DNA of 64,000 bases from Arctopsyche grandis (Eukaryota > Arthropoda > Insecta > Trichoptera > Hydropsychidae). The DNA is taken from assembly GCF_051622035.1 (NCBI RefSeq), contig NC_135356.1:18403685-18467684 (forward strand), in the 5' to 3' direction. Below are positions 23,481-34,885 of this stretch, piece after piece (positions within the stretch are counted from its first letter, which is position 1; each line of letters begins with the position of its first letter). A program made the translations under genes and the position numbers. Under the pieces are notes generated by a model. That model was not told where the DNA came from, did no database searches, and saw only the letters and a program-made list of their open reading frames with translations.

Positions 23481-23993
23481 ATGATCAATGTTTGTCGTAG
23501 TTAACAAAATCAACACTTAGTTATTCAAAATCATACTGATTGTATTGGAATATATTGACTTATGTATGTATATCAGAAATTGTTCAGTAAGCATCAGTCA
23601 TTAGCTTTGCATTATTAAGCCGGATCGCAGGATCCCCAGAACCGCCATTGTACGTGCGTTCCCATTCATTGAAGGATTAGTCAAAATACATACATATTGT
23701 ATGCGATAATTGAGGGAATTATTTCCATTGTTCTGGAGTTTTCTTCATATATAATATTTTGATGTTAATGTTGGTTTATTACCATACATAATTTGTATGC
23801 GATTCGGGATTCGTTGACAAATTTGAAATTGAAAAATTAAACCGCTTGATTAGTCAAACAAATCTGTACGTAAAATTCGGGGATAATTGCTATAAATAGG
23901 TAAACGGTTTTCTGCGTTGTCTGGATCATCTTAAATATACAACCCTAGCCGCCACATCCACAGACTTTTCCAGATAAATATGGTTTTTGATTG

Positions 23994-24083
23994 CACATAT
24001 GAACCGTAATATTTATATGAAATATAATTTCATAATAAATAAATATTTATATAATTTCATATAAATATTGCGGTTCATATGTG
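23994..24083. mobile_element. 90-bp palindromic mini-element
   Basis: The inverted ends CACATATGAACCGTAATATT and CACATATGAACCGCAATATT pair through nearly the whole 90 bp. The upstream 100 bp (GGATCATCTTAAATATACAA.. CCGCCACATCCAC) recurs at 27465-27560 beside another MITE of the CATATGAGCCG family, so the two families appear linked. Confidence 0.6.
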
Positions 24084-24294
24084 TACAGGTCCAAAAACAC
24101 TTTTTAATTCGATATTTTTTATTTTTTGTACTAGTATGTACTATACAGATCAAGAAACACACCAAATTATATACATAATTCGAAATTATACGTGACATCT
24201 ATGGTCAAAACATTGCAAAGTGCATTTGCAAACATCTTATTTATAAAATACGAATTTTTATACAATATTCATCCACAGAGGCATATATGGAGAG

Positions 24295-24516
24295 AAACCC
24301 GGCGAACCTTGATATATAGCATAATAACTCCAGATTTTGCGAGAGAAATGGGGAGGGGAACCCAATTTTGTAGGAATAATTTCAATAAAAATTGGCAAAC
24401 TCTGGTAGGAAACGATCGACCTGGTCACAAGGTCTGGGCCAGCAGCAACCAGTGTGACTCGAACTCGTAACCACACTGACCACAGCAAGATGACCACTAG
24501 TCTAAGCTGCTGGTTT
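24295..24516 (-). mobile_element. tRNA-derived SINE, head and body
   Basis: On the minus strand it begins AACCAGCAGCTTAGACTAGT, has a B-box-like GAGTTCGAGTC, then CAGGTCGATCGTTTCCTACC and AGAGTTTGCCAATTTTTATT. It is the same family as 61446-61845. The tail is absent. Confidence 0.75.
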
Positions 24517-24544
24517 AGTATGGACTAGTGATTCCATGTGTAGA

Positions 24545-24665
24545 ATCTCGGAAAAGCAGGGTAAACGTTTTGCAGGCCACCAGTATTTTTAAATATTGTT
24601 AAACGCTAAACATTATATTTAATGTTTTTAAAATTATTTCTCGAAATGAAGAAAAATTAACTTTT
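24545..24665. mobile_element. CATATGAGCCG MITE fragment
   Basis: The sequence AGAATCTCGGAAAAGCAGGG through ATTTCTCGAAATGAAGAAAA matches the central and right part of the copy at 27187-27442. Confidence 0.6.
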
Positions 24666-24894
24666 GGCCGTTAATCGTGTTTCAGCATGCAGCAAATGTG
24701 ACAATTTGGTCTGATTATATTTAATAAAATTCGAATATTTTTTCGGTATTGTTTGTATTTAAAATAAAGATGGGTTCCCAAGGAAGCTCTCAACAATTGA
24801 TATAATCAAAATGACGACGGGATCGTGGAAAAATTACAATTCAAGTTGTGAGCGTTGTTCGCTATGTATGGAACTTACGCGCGAAACTAATCAT

Positions 24895-25720
24895 AATCGA
24901 CGAATTTTTGATTTTTAAATGCTTTTTATTACGAAATTATGTTCACAATACATCTTATATCTATTTTAATTTGATTTTGATTTTTAAATGCTTTTTATTA
25001 TTACGAAATTATGTTCACAATACATCTTATATCTATTTTAATAGCTACTGATCTACTGATCATTTTCTATTTTATAATTTAATTTAATTTGGTTAGTAAT
25101 CATAGTATTATATTATTCTAATGTTAATGTACAGCATAATAGGAAAAAGAGCTCAAAAACCTATTTACAATCCTTATAAATGCTCATAATACATCTAATA
25201 CATAATATTAATTAAAGACTCATTAAAGTCGATGACCTAAAGCAGATTGTGTTTAGGTAATCTGTGTTTATACCTGAAGGGTATAGACATTTTGTTGTAA
25301 TCACCGAGACTCTTCACAAGTATGTTAGTATGGTTATTAGTGATTCTGTCATAGAATCTACTTGTTAGTTCGTTAGTAATGTCTGTAACAAACAAAATAT
25401 TATATATGACATGCAGTTTTTTCAAGTTAGTATATATTGGTGTATTATAAATTATTTTTAGGGATTTATTTTGTATTACTTGGAGCTTGGAAAGGTTAGT
25501 ATTTGAGGCGTTATTCCATACAGGTGAAGTATAGGCTAAATACATAATCGACAAATTTGAAATGCAATACATACATAAGTGAGCTTTAATTTTTTTAATG
25601 TATAGTAAAAAATTAGAAACATTCTAAAGAAAAAGGATACTCGAAAAAGCCTCTTTTTCGTGATAAATCGATTGGTTGGATGTGCAAGGTTTTTATTTAA
25701 CATTTGCTTGATACGACGCA
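24895..25720 (-). pseudogene. Jockey-type LINE 3' end
   Basis: The minus-strand frame at 25572-25237 carries the jockey post-RT signature (LAYTSPVWNNASNTNLSKLQ then VIQNKSLKIIYNTPIYTNL and VTDITNELTSRFYDRI). The 3' UTR runs down to about 24895. A ~67-bp block of that UTR (TTTTTAAATGCTTTTTATTA .. CATCTTATATCTATTTTAAT) is directly duplicated at 24910-24973 and 24977-25043. The 5' part is broken near 25580-25720 and then missing. Confidence 0.75.
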
Positions 25721-26167
25721 AGTTTTCCGCCGGGTCTGATCTAATGGACTTATTTTTTTATATGCACATATGTATATATTAATTAATACGACACGCCATT
25801 CGCATACGGCTTAGCACGGCCCGGCCGCGACTAACCACGGACAACTCCTTGACCTACCCAAAGGTAAATTGCATGCAAGAATTGTTGCGTTTTCGATACA
25901 TTTTTCCCTCACATTGAATATGTCGATAAGGTCGTTATCGTAGGCACCTCCCATTTGGTGGCCAATGGCAACGAGGGTTGAAACCTTTGATAATGGTGGG
26001 AGGGGTTGTGTTTGATGCTGGTGGGGGTTGCCGGTTAATAATTTATGCGCGGGGCTGACAAAAACTGCCGCAGAACCGTGTTCAACGAGCAATCAGTCGG
26101 TTGAGGTGCATCTTCGGCGGCAGTAGTGGACCACCCTCCATGGGTGGCGGTACCAGTTACATCTACG

Positions 26168-26297
26168 TGACGTCAATTTCAACCACCCTTTAAAAGCAGA
26201 TCCCGAGTTGATCGCCATCAGTTAGATCCGCGCTTCTGGACAGCATCCCCGTCGACCGATCGTCGCCATTTTCGACAGCTACTTCTATCACAATGGT
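26168..26297 (+). promoter_or_regulatory. TATA/initiator/CRE promoter with ATG-ending leader exon
   Basis: A perfect CRE (TGACGTCA, 26168-26175) is followed by a TATA-like CTTTAAAAG (26188-26196). An arthropod initiator ATCAGTT has its A at 26220, 31 bp after the TATA start, which is canonical spacing. A GC-richer leader ends CACAATG at 26293-26295, immediately followed by GTCAGT, a usable donor; reading on gives a stop after three codons. Start codons directly followed by an intron are known in insect genes such as calmodulin and troponin C. A phase-0 join to the RasGEF exon at 42303 is possible, but no transcript evidence is available. Confidence 0.5.
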
Positions 26298-26319
26298 CAG
26301 TTAGTGGTTACCCATCGTC

Positions 26320-26405
26320 TGCTTTCATTTAAATTCCACTTTTAAAAGCTTTCATTTAAATTCCACTTTTAAAAGCTTTCATTTAAATTCCACTTATACT
26401 AGGTT
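26320..26405. repeat. Tandem repeat, about 29-bp unit, three copies
   Basis: Three head-to-tail copies of CTTTCATTTAAATTCCACTT plus TTAAAAG, just downstream of the putative donor. A fourth, degenerate start (TTTCATTTGAAG) follows. They are contiguous, with no spacers. Confidence 0.85.
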
Positions 26406-27186
26406 TCATTTGAAGCTTTAACTATTTGGAATTTTTCGTAAATTTATGACGATGGTTAATTATGTATATTGTTTGATTTCATTTCGTGTCTTTGTACCGT
26501 TGTATTATATCTAGGGTTTTCTTTAGGAGCAACAGGTTGTGTTCGTTGTTGAAGCGCGAGCGGTTTCAGTTTTCCGGCGAAAAACTTTCGCCGGCTATAC
26601 ACACGCTATAAAAGCTGCTGCATTTTATGTTTAAATAATGCAAAATTTTCTGCGACTTAATTTTAATGTGTTATTTTTCTATTTGTTAAAAAAAATTTGT
26701 GCATAACGTTTTTAACATATGTAAATTTAATAAATCTTAATATATTATACATAGGCAGAAATAAATCGTCATTTATATCGTATCGTCGTTATACTGGCAG
26801 AAAACTTTAAGTTAAAAATTCTTGTTTTGATAAAATCGATTTTTTCGAAAATTGCGAAGTTTGAAGCTCTATTTTATGACTCAAAATCATTATTCATTTT
26901 TTTGACTAAATTCAAAACATCCAATTTTTGACTTAACGTTTACTGCCAGTATACCGACGATATATTTCTTGAGTTGAACTGACGATTTTTATTACAAAGT
27001 TTACATTAGTTTCACTTTAAGATTATTGTGGACAAACCTTCTAACACTCCCGATCGCTTTGAAAGCTGCCATTTTCTTACATTATTATGTCTTATATTGC
27101 ATTTTTTCATACATACATCACAATTTAGCAAATGTATACACTTTCAAATATATTAAAAGGCTTTAACGCGTGTTCTTTTTATTTTT

Positions 27187-27442
27187 CATATGAGCCGTTA
27201 TATTTGAAAGTGTCCATTTACATTTCCAAAACACTATTTCTGTTTAAATTAATTCACAAATTGTTATCACTTATTTTAATTTGATTTGTCCAGAATCTCG
27301 GAAAAGCAGAATAAACTTATAACAGGCCACCAGTATTTTTAAATGTTGTTTAACGCAAAACATTATATTTAATGTTTTTCGAAATATTTCTCGAAATGAA
27401 GAAAATTTTACTTATTCCACTTTCAATTATGACGGCTCACAT
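27187..27442. mobile_element. CATATGAGCCG MITE, complete copy
   Basis: The ends are inverted CATATGAGCCGTTATATTTG and CTTTCAATTATGACGGCTCA. The internal order is CAATTTGT..ATCACTTATTTTAATTTGAT, CCAGAATCTCGGAAAAGCAG, GGCCACCAGTATTTTTAAAT, then AACATTATATTTAATGTTTT. It is about 256 bp and non-coding. Confidence 0.75.
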
Positions 27443-27565
27443 TTTCACTTAATTAGCGGTTTACTGCGACGACTGGATCATCTTAAACGTACAACCCTAT
27501 TGTAAGATGATTTTCCGCTGCCACATCCACAAACTTTTTCCCTGGTTTATATGGTTTTTGACTGT

Positions 27566-27852
27566 ACATATGAGCCGTTCGTTATATTTAAAAGCGGCAA
27601 AAGTACGATTTTCAGTCTCAAAACAGTTTTTCTGTTTGATTTAATTCACATATATCATTTTTTCCACATTTAATTCACATATCCATTTTTTCATAATCTC
27701 GAAAAAGCAGAGTAAACGTTTTACCGGCCACCAGTATTTTTAAATATTGTTAAACGCCAAACATCATACGTAATGTTTTGCGAGATATTTCTGAAAATGA
27801 AGAAAAGTGAACATAAGTTCATAATGCCATTTTAAATTATAACGGCAGATAT
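27566..27852. mobile_element. CATATGAGCCG MITE, second complete copy
   Basis: Same structure as the copy 124 bp upstream, in the same orientation, with ends ACATATGAGCCGTTCGTTAT and TTAAATTATAACGGCAGATA. It is slightly longer because of an internal duplication of CATATNCATTTTTTC sequence around 27650-27690. Confidence 0.75.
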
Positions 27853-28387
27853 ACTTTTTTATAATGATTTATATTCATATACATATGTACATATGATACG
27901 AAATCTACGATGAAACTGTTTTTCGATTAGGACGTGTTAAATTTCCCATTACAATTTCAAAGACTTTTCTTTTCATAGTGCGCTCTTTATAATAATCCAA
28001 ATGGTACACATATATGTTTTCTTGTATTGCGTTTCAGTGAGTAATATTTTTGCTGTAAATAATGAAGCGCAGTTGGACGGTTATTCAAGGGCGCAACTAT
28101 GATATTTCCCCTCTGGAAAAGCATTCTTACATAATAAATATATATGTAATAATGCGAAGATATCACGGCCAATGCTGTTGATCCATTTCTGTAGAATAAA
28201 ACCGTATTAGTTAACGTAGTATTACATGACTGTGCAAACAAGCGTTACAAAACCGTTTAATAGCACTGCATAACATTGTTTCACATTTTTATAATGAGCC
28301 AGAAAGGCCTTCACCCGACTTCATTTAAATACTAAAAAAAATGCAGACAAAACTGTACCAAAATTTCCGATTTTTATGCATTTTTAA

Positions 28388-29044
28388 GGGGGTATTCTAG
28401 TCTAGAGGGACAAATTTTGGGCGTTTTTTAAAATTCAATAAACTAAAAACATTTTTGCCATGCATTTTTTTACTATATGTTTATTAATATTTCAATAATA
28501 CATAACAAAAATGAAAAAAAAAAACATTAAAAATTGAAAAAATTACAGGCTGGTAAAGTGGGGGAGGTAAAAAAAGGGTGCCTCCATCTTGACACGATTC
28601 TAGTCATCCGAAAAAAAAAATATTCTTAATTAATAAGAGTGTCGCTATGGTCCGTACCACGGAAAAAAATAAAAAATTTTTTTCGCGAAATGGCAAGTTT
28701 TTAATTTTTTAAAATATTAAACAACAAAATTTTTACATAATTCTGGTACGGACCATAGAGGGATATATAAAATAGAACCACACCAAATTTTAAGTTAATT
28801 GGTCCATTAGAACTTGAGATATCATGTCAAACCCGTTGGAAAAAGTAGTTTCGAGAAAAACGCGTTTAAAGTTTCGGGTAACGTTACGCGCCGGTTGGAT
28901 GCCACGTCACTAAAACAGCTATATATCCGAAAATAATTTGAATTTTCAAAAATCCTCTTAAGGACATATTCTTAAAGGTTTAAGATTTGAAAATATGAAA
29001 CAAAAAAAATCGATTTTTTCAAATTTCTAGACTAAAATACCCCC
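28388..29044. mobile_element. 657-bp TTAA-target non-autonomous element
   Basis: Perfect TTAA duplications (28384-28387 and 29045-29048) flank inverted termini GGGGGTATTCTAGTCTAGA and GGGGGTATTTTAGTCTAGA. The interior is AT-rich and has no open frame of note. It contains two opposed GGTCCGTACCA / TGGTACGGACCAT blocks near 28650 and 28745. TTAA targeting is typical of piggyBac-type elements, but the G-run end is not their usual CCC start, so the superfamily is tentative. Confidence 0.85.
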
Positions 29045-29329
29045 TTAATTCATTATACGATATTTCGAATTGCACATTCGCAGAATATTCGAGTGCAATA
29101 TCAAAATGTAGGAAATTCAACGTTCACTTGAATCGGGGAATTGATATGTAAAAGACAGATTAATTGGTAGGTAGATTGGATACTTCAGTTCCTTTGATAT
29201 CTCCTTATTCCTATTGCGAATATTTAGCATTTGTGCAAGTCTAAATATAGATATTCTGCATTTCAACTTGCACCCGCTCAATATAAGTTTTAATTGCAAA
29301 ATGAGTCAGTCATTTTTCCATTGTTACAG

Positions 29330-30303
29330 ATACGTATGTCCGTATAATACAACCCTACTCCGCTCAAGAAAACCCTTTAATGATCCTTTTGTACTAAAAT
29401 TACTTTATTTTTCCTTTGTAAGTTCTCATCTTGAATTTGCCTCAATTATCTGGTCACCTTTTTATTTATCCCATATTAATTGTATTGAGAAAGTTCAACT
29501 TAAATTTATTAAATCCTTACGCTACCTTTTTCCTACCTATACCCATTCTACTGTTTCCGACATTTTAAAAATCCTTTCTTTTAACAATCTTTCTGTCAGG
29601 CGACGACATACTGATGCTATATTCTTCTTTAAGCTCATAAATGGTTTCCTTGATTGTTCTGATTTACTGAATAAGGTTAATTTCAGAATCCCAGTTCGGT
29701 ACTCTAGACGCGTTGCACTCTTTTCACTTGATCCTTTCAATACTAATTCCCAAAAATATTTTTATCTGCAGCGCGTTTATCGTATGTTTAACGGAGAGCT
29801 GAATGAGGTTGATCTATTTGGTATTTCCCTACATCAATTCAGGTCTAACATCAAGAGAATCTTGACCGATTGATTCATTTCTTCTCCTATTCTATTTTTC
29901 CAATATTTCCAATATTTTTATACTTTAGTTTAGTTATGTAATGTGCTATTTAATCATATTATAGCTTTCATTCTTTTCCTTTTCATTTGTTTATTTTGTA
30001 TTTACCTTTTTCATTTGTTTTATATTTGTAAATTTCAATTTCTTCTTATATTCTATTTTATAACCTTTTCCAAATATTTTAATACTATAGTTTAATTATG
30101 CAATGTTCTACATATTTTGTCATGCCTTTATTCTTTACTTTTTAATTTGTTTTCCTTATATTTATCTTTTTCATTTTTGTAAAAATCTATTATTGGACTC
30201 GGATGTTACATATATTATTTATTTACTATTTGTTTTTTTATACATATCTATGTACATCCTGTCTGTTGATTTTTCAATTAATAAAATAAAATGAAATAAA
30301 ATA
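29330..30303 (+). pseudogene. CR1/jockey-like LINE, 5'-truncated
   Basis: An open frame through the ORF2 C-terminus reads LYFSFVSSHLEFASIIWSPF, then SHINCIEKVQLKFIKSLRYL, RRRHTDAIFFFKLINGFLD and a final FRSNIKRILTD with stop at 29871-29873. The 3' UTR ends in AATAAAATAAAATGAAATAA. The post-RT pattern matches that of the LINE at 49965-54366. Truncation before the RT is the usual fate of LINE insertions. Confidence 0.8.
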
Positions 30304-30835
30304 ATATGTGCATATATGTATATAATAGTAACTCGCTATTTTTTTTACGATTTTGTATCAATTTGTACCCATATTTGATTTACGCCCAGCACAAATACAT
30401 AGTACAAATTCAAACAATGTGGTATATTGTGAACGCGGATCTGTCTATTCTTTCGTCTATTCTATTGATATACTCACTATCTCAGTGCGACCCTTTTCCG
30501 CGTATTTCTGTTCAATTGCCGCATATTCGGTCATTGTCAATTTTATCACGATACATTGTAGATGCAATTGGATCGTGTATTGAAGTTTCCACTTTGAATA
30601 CAACATCACAATAAATCACCGAGCTTTCTCGCATTTTCATTTTACCAAATCATAATTGACTATAAAACTTGTGTTTAGTTTATGTGTTTGGTTTCAAGTA
30701 GCATTTGAAATTTAATAACACGTACCTGTACGAGAAACTTGCAAAGCCGTTTTGTTATTTGCAGCTTTAAGCACATTCGTCAGTCCGGCAACTTCAGCGT
30801 TCCATTTAAGATTTTTCTTCGAATTGTAATTTTCA

Positions 30836-31680
30836 GAAATGTTCTTTTCCCAAACGCGTCTTTGCGTAGCGATCTATTTAAAAAAATGACGGAAATTTTT
30901 TTCATCGAGAATAGTTGATTTTATTCTTATTAAAAAAAGCGATCAATAGTCACCTAGTTCGAATTGTTATTTTATTAAATATATACTACATATATATGTA
31001 CATACATACATATGTATAATACAATCATCGGAAATAAAATCTTTATTTCCCAAACGCGATTTATCTTTAAAAAATGACGGCATTCTTTTTCATCGGGAAT
31101 AGTTTTGGTTTTGTTCCTATTATAAAAAAACGATCAAAAGCCACCTCTTTTGATTTGCCATTTTATTAAATATATACATACATACATGTATAATTTCCGG
31201 AAATAAAAATTTTCTTTTCCTAAACGCGTCTTTGACGATTTATTTATCTCAAAAAATGACGGAAACTTTTTTCATCGAGAATAGTTTCTATTTCTATTAA
31301 AAAAAAAAACGATCAATAGACATCTATTTCGAATTTTTATAATCTGTATAATCTTCGGAATTAAAATTTTATTTTCCTAAACGTGTCTTTACAACGATTC
31401 ATCTCAAATAATGGCGGAAATTTTTTTCATCGAGAATAGTTTTGGTTTTGCTCCCTTTTAAAAAAAAAGCGATCAATAGCCATTTAATTCGAATTTTTAT
31501 TTTATCAAATATATACATAAATATGTATAATCTTCGGAAATTAAATTTTCTTTTCCTAAACGTGTTTTACCAAGCGATTCATCTCAAAAATAAAAATAAT
31601 AGATTTTTCTTTCATCGAGAATAGTTTTGATTTTGTTCCTATTATAAAAAAGCGATCAATAGCCACCTATTTCAGTTGAA
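30836..31680. repeat. Tandem repeat of about 175 bp, five diverged copies
   Basis: Units share TTTCCCAAACGCGTCTTTGC, a GCGATTTATCTCAAAAAATG-like block, ACGGAAATTTTTTTCATCGA, GAATAGTTTTGGTTTTGTTC, and AAAAAGCGATCAATAGCCAC. Anchors at about 30846, 31041, 31212, 31372 and 31550 give spacings of 195, 171, 160 and 178. Variable TACATA microsatellites between units explain the length changes. No gene content is seen. Confidence 0.85.
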
Positions 31681-33604
31681 ATGAGTTGATTATGATTAGT
31701 TTCGATTTATTGGGGATAATTTAAAAATAATTTTGCACTATGGCTCTGATAAATTTTTAGTATGCTCCTTTATGCGAGTTCATAATCAATATAAAAATAG
31801 ATAAATACGGAAAATGATGAAATCTTACAAGTATAGAACAATATCGAGATTGAGAACGAAATGACGATTTTCTTAAGAGACTAATTTGCTGATATTAGTC
31901 TAAACACAATCGACTCGTTTAAATTGAAATGGATGGCTATTGATCACCTTTTATTAAAAGCAACAAAATTAAAACTACATATGTATAATGTTATAAATTA
32001 AAAAAATATATATATTTTTCGCTCCAACTTGACTGTATGTACATACATATGTGCGTACGTATATGTACTTGAGACATAAAATGAAAAAAATAAACATAAT
32101 AAAGTGGTGGCTTTTTGCGACTTGTTTATACAATTTTCACGCGATAGAAAATTTAATTTTCTATTTCATCTCCATGCATATCTTCCGCATCTCGCGTATC
32201 CATTACGCCATATGCAATCTTCCCGTTTTTTTGGCTTTGGCGTTTTGAATTAAACTATCTTTTTTACTGCAATATTACAAATTTGATTGTAATTGTCTTC
32301 TGTTCAAATAAATACATACCTACATACATATATTCCCGACGTCGCTCTAGTTTATATGTAAATAATATTACTAAGGTCTGAAGTCTATTTATAGCCATAT
32401 ACGTACCTAGATATGGACATTTCCGATACAATAACGAATTACATATTTTCGCAGCTCCGAACATAATTATTTAGCAGCAGTGTTAAAAAATCTCTTAACG
32501 GAATAAAAATTCGGGGGTAGCGGATGATTTTAAAAGAAATTTATGAAATTCGCACCCTAACACAATTTCGTAATTATTATTGGTCAGCATCCCACGTAAC
32601 ACAACTACATACACCTGCTGCGGTTTTGGTTGCATAATTTGTATATTCGGCGTGGAGAATAAATGATTGATCAAAGCGTGGGCAGTTTCAATTTTGACGC
32701 CTTCGTGATTTTATTAACCGTGTATACAATTGATACGTAAATATGTCATTGTTATTTATTTTCATTGACAATTTAATGTAGTGTATGCGATTTTTTTCAG
32801 TTTCAGTTCTACGCATTATAACGGATTCGTAGTATAACGAAACAAACGATTCGATAAAGCACTTTACATATTGATGTACGAATAATTAAACAATGTCCAT
32901 TATCGAATCATTTTTATGCTGCATATAATCGGTTGCTCTTTCGTTCATCGATTTTTTACCAGTTAAAGTATAGCGGATTCAAATCACGGCTGAAATGGGA
33001 AGAAAACTCGATTATTACCTCACATTCTTTCGTTGCTGATAAGATGTGGATGATTATGAAATCCAAATCGACCGTTTCCCGTAGACCAAGTCCGTCTACA
33101 GAGTTTGTTGGTTTTATCTGTCATGCTGACACAATTCCATACTTCACAATCAACCCACTTCATAATCAAAGTCATAATCCCATTATTTCAGCTCCAGAAG
33201 GCTACATAATATAAAAATCGTTCCTAAGACAATTTTACTGTTTCTGATTCTGATAATTGTTAATAAATAAGCCTTTTGTGGTTTTGTGGTGGTATATGAA
33301 TACGAAATTTTAAGTATCGCACTCTAACGTATTTATTTGTTATAAAGGCATGTACGCATATTGTTCAAGAAAAGCGTCGATTTCAAATCTTTTAATACTA
33401 CATACTCACGAGAAAATTCTCTTGTTTTCAACAAGCTACGTACATACATATGTAGTTAAGCTTATTAACAATCTATTTTCCCCGTTGAAGCTTTATGAGA
33501 AATAAAAATAGCACTCACCGGGAACTGACTTGCTCAACTAGCGCTTCTGCGCAAACTTTTAATTAAGTCACTCTATTAATGTATCTTTTTACTTATTCTA
33601 TGTA

Positions 33605-34685
33605 CGTAGTAACAATAGATGAAGTTTTGTGATCATGCGAAAATTCGAACTCGAGATTTTGACTGATTCGAACTCAGAATCGATTACCGATCACGTTTTC
33701 ATGATCTAGAAAAAAATGTGTGTGCGTGTGTGTGACTGTGTGTGTGTCTGTGTGTCTGATAAAAATAATAATTTTTATAACCTTAAATTTTTTAAATATT
33801 TCTATCTGAACCGGAAGTAGTACTTTTACTCTAGAGAATCGAGGTTTTTTATGTTTTTCTCAGAAACCTTTTGGTTTATCGAACTTAAATTTCATATCTA
33901 GAAGTTTAAGCGTAATACCAAGCTATGTATAAAATTTAGTAAGAATCCCTCAACCGGAAGTGGCAGTTTACTCTTGTTCGATTTTTCTTCCACTATTTTT
34001 TTCGACCCTTTATACATGTGTGATCTTCACGAAAAAAATCAAGTATAATTCTTCTATCAATGAGATGAAAATAAAATAAAATCACCAAATTTAATGAACC
34101 GGAAGTGGGATTTTATCTTATTTTAATTATTTTAATCTTCTTGATATTTATTGAGTATAATAAAGATAGTGATTTTAAGTAAAAATAAAAAATAAAATCA
34201 CTAAATTGAATGAACCGGAAGTGGGATTTTCTCCTCTTAGAAAGGTCAAAAATGTTGTCGCCTGGATCCTGTCCACACCCCTGAACGTATTAAGCTGAAA
34301 AATTATATTTATATTATTTATGTACTAACTTAGATTTGGTAATGGTTTGGTCTGGATTCGTAAACCGGAAGTAGTATTTTTTTTTAAAACAATATTTCAT
34401 TATTTTATTTTGACCTTTAAATTATTTTTATTTTCTTGATATTTAATAAGTATAATACTGATAGTGATATTAAGTAATAAAAAAAATTTTGAACAAAATC
34501 TGACTACCGGAAGTAGAACTTTTGTCTTGTGCAAGTTTCCATACATTTGCGCTCAATTTGTATCGAAAATGCTGTCATAGTTATTAGTATTTGATAATTT
34601 GTCTGTACGGTTCAATATCGAATTTTGTTTAGTAACCTTATATTCCTCAAATACATAGATAAAGTCATGGGTTGGTCACACCCGA
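33605..34685. other. Extra block of array unit 1 with six ACCGGAAGT motifs
   Basis: This ~1.1-kb sequence is absent from the other four units, where a poly-T run joins the flanks. It starts with imperfect direct repeats (ATTCGAACTCGAGATTTTGA / ATTCGAACTCAGAATCGATT) and a (TG)n run (33718-33756). It then contains ACCGGAAGT at about 33808, 33954, 34099, 34216, 34363 and CTACCGGAAGT at 34503, each followed by a similar T-rich phrase. The motif equals the ETS-factor consensus, but the shared context indicates a degenerate internal repeat. Whether it was inserted in unit 1 or deleted from the others is open. Confidence 0.7.
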
Positions 34686-34885
34686 ATTTTTTTTATTTGT
34701 CTTATTAAGGGAGGCTCCTTGTCTTCGAAGGCTTGTTTTTCGGGGGACAAGAGATCGCTCATGCATGGAGGCAACAATTCGCCGGAGGGCCCATCCCCTT
34801 CCAGAGACATCCCACTGGACCTGCTGGTTTGTTAATATTACTTAATTTGTAATCTATGTTTGTCTGCTATACTATACCACATATA

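Noticed and set aside
25811..26092. 93-codon minus-strand frame in the GC-richer island
   Set aside because: No family motif, no splice context, and it lies in what looks like promoter-proximal DNA of the opposite strand.
26320..26405. CRISPR-like direct repeats
   Set aside because: The units are contiguous with no spacers and the genome is eukaryotic; it is a short minisatellite.
32933..33214. 93-codon plus-strand frame before the array
   Set aside because: Starts without context, has no recognisable domain or splice sites, and its composition is like the surrounding DNA.
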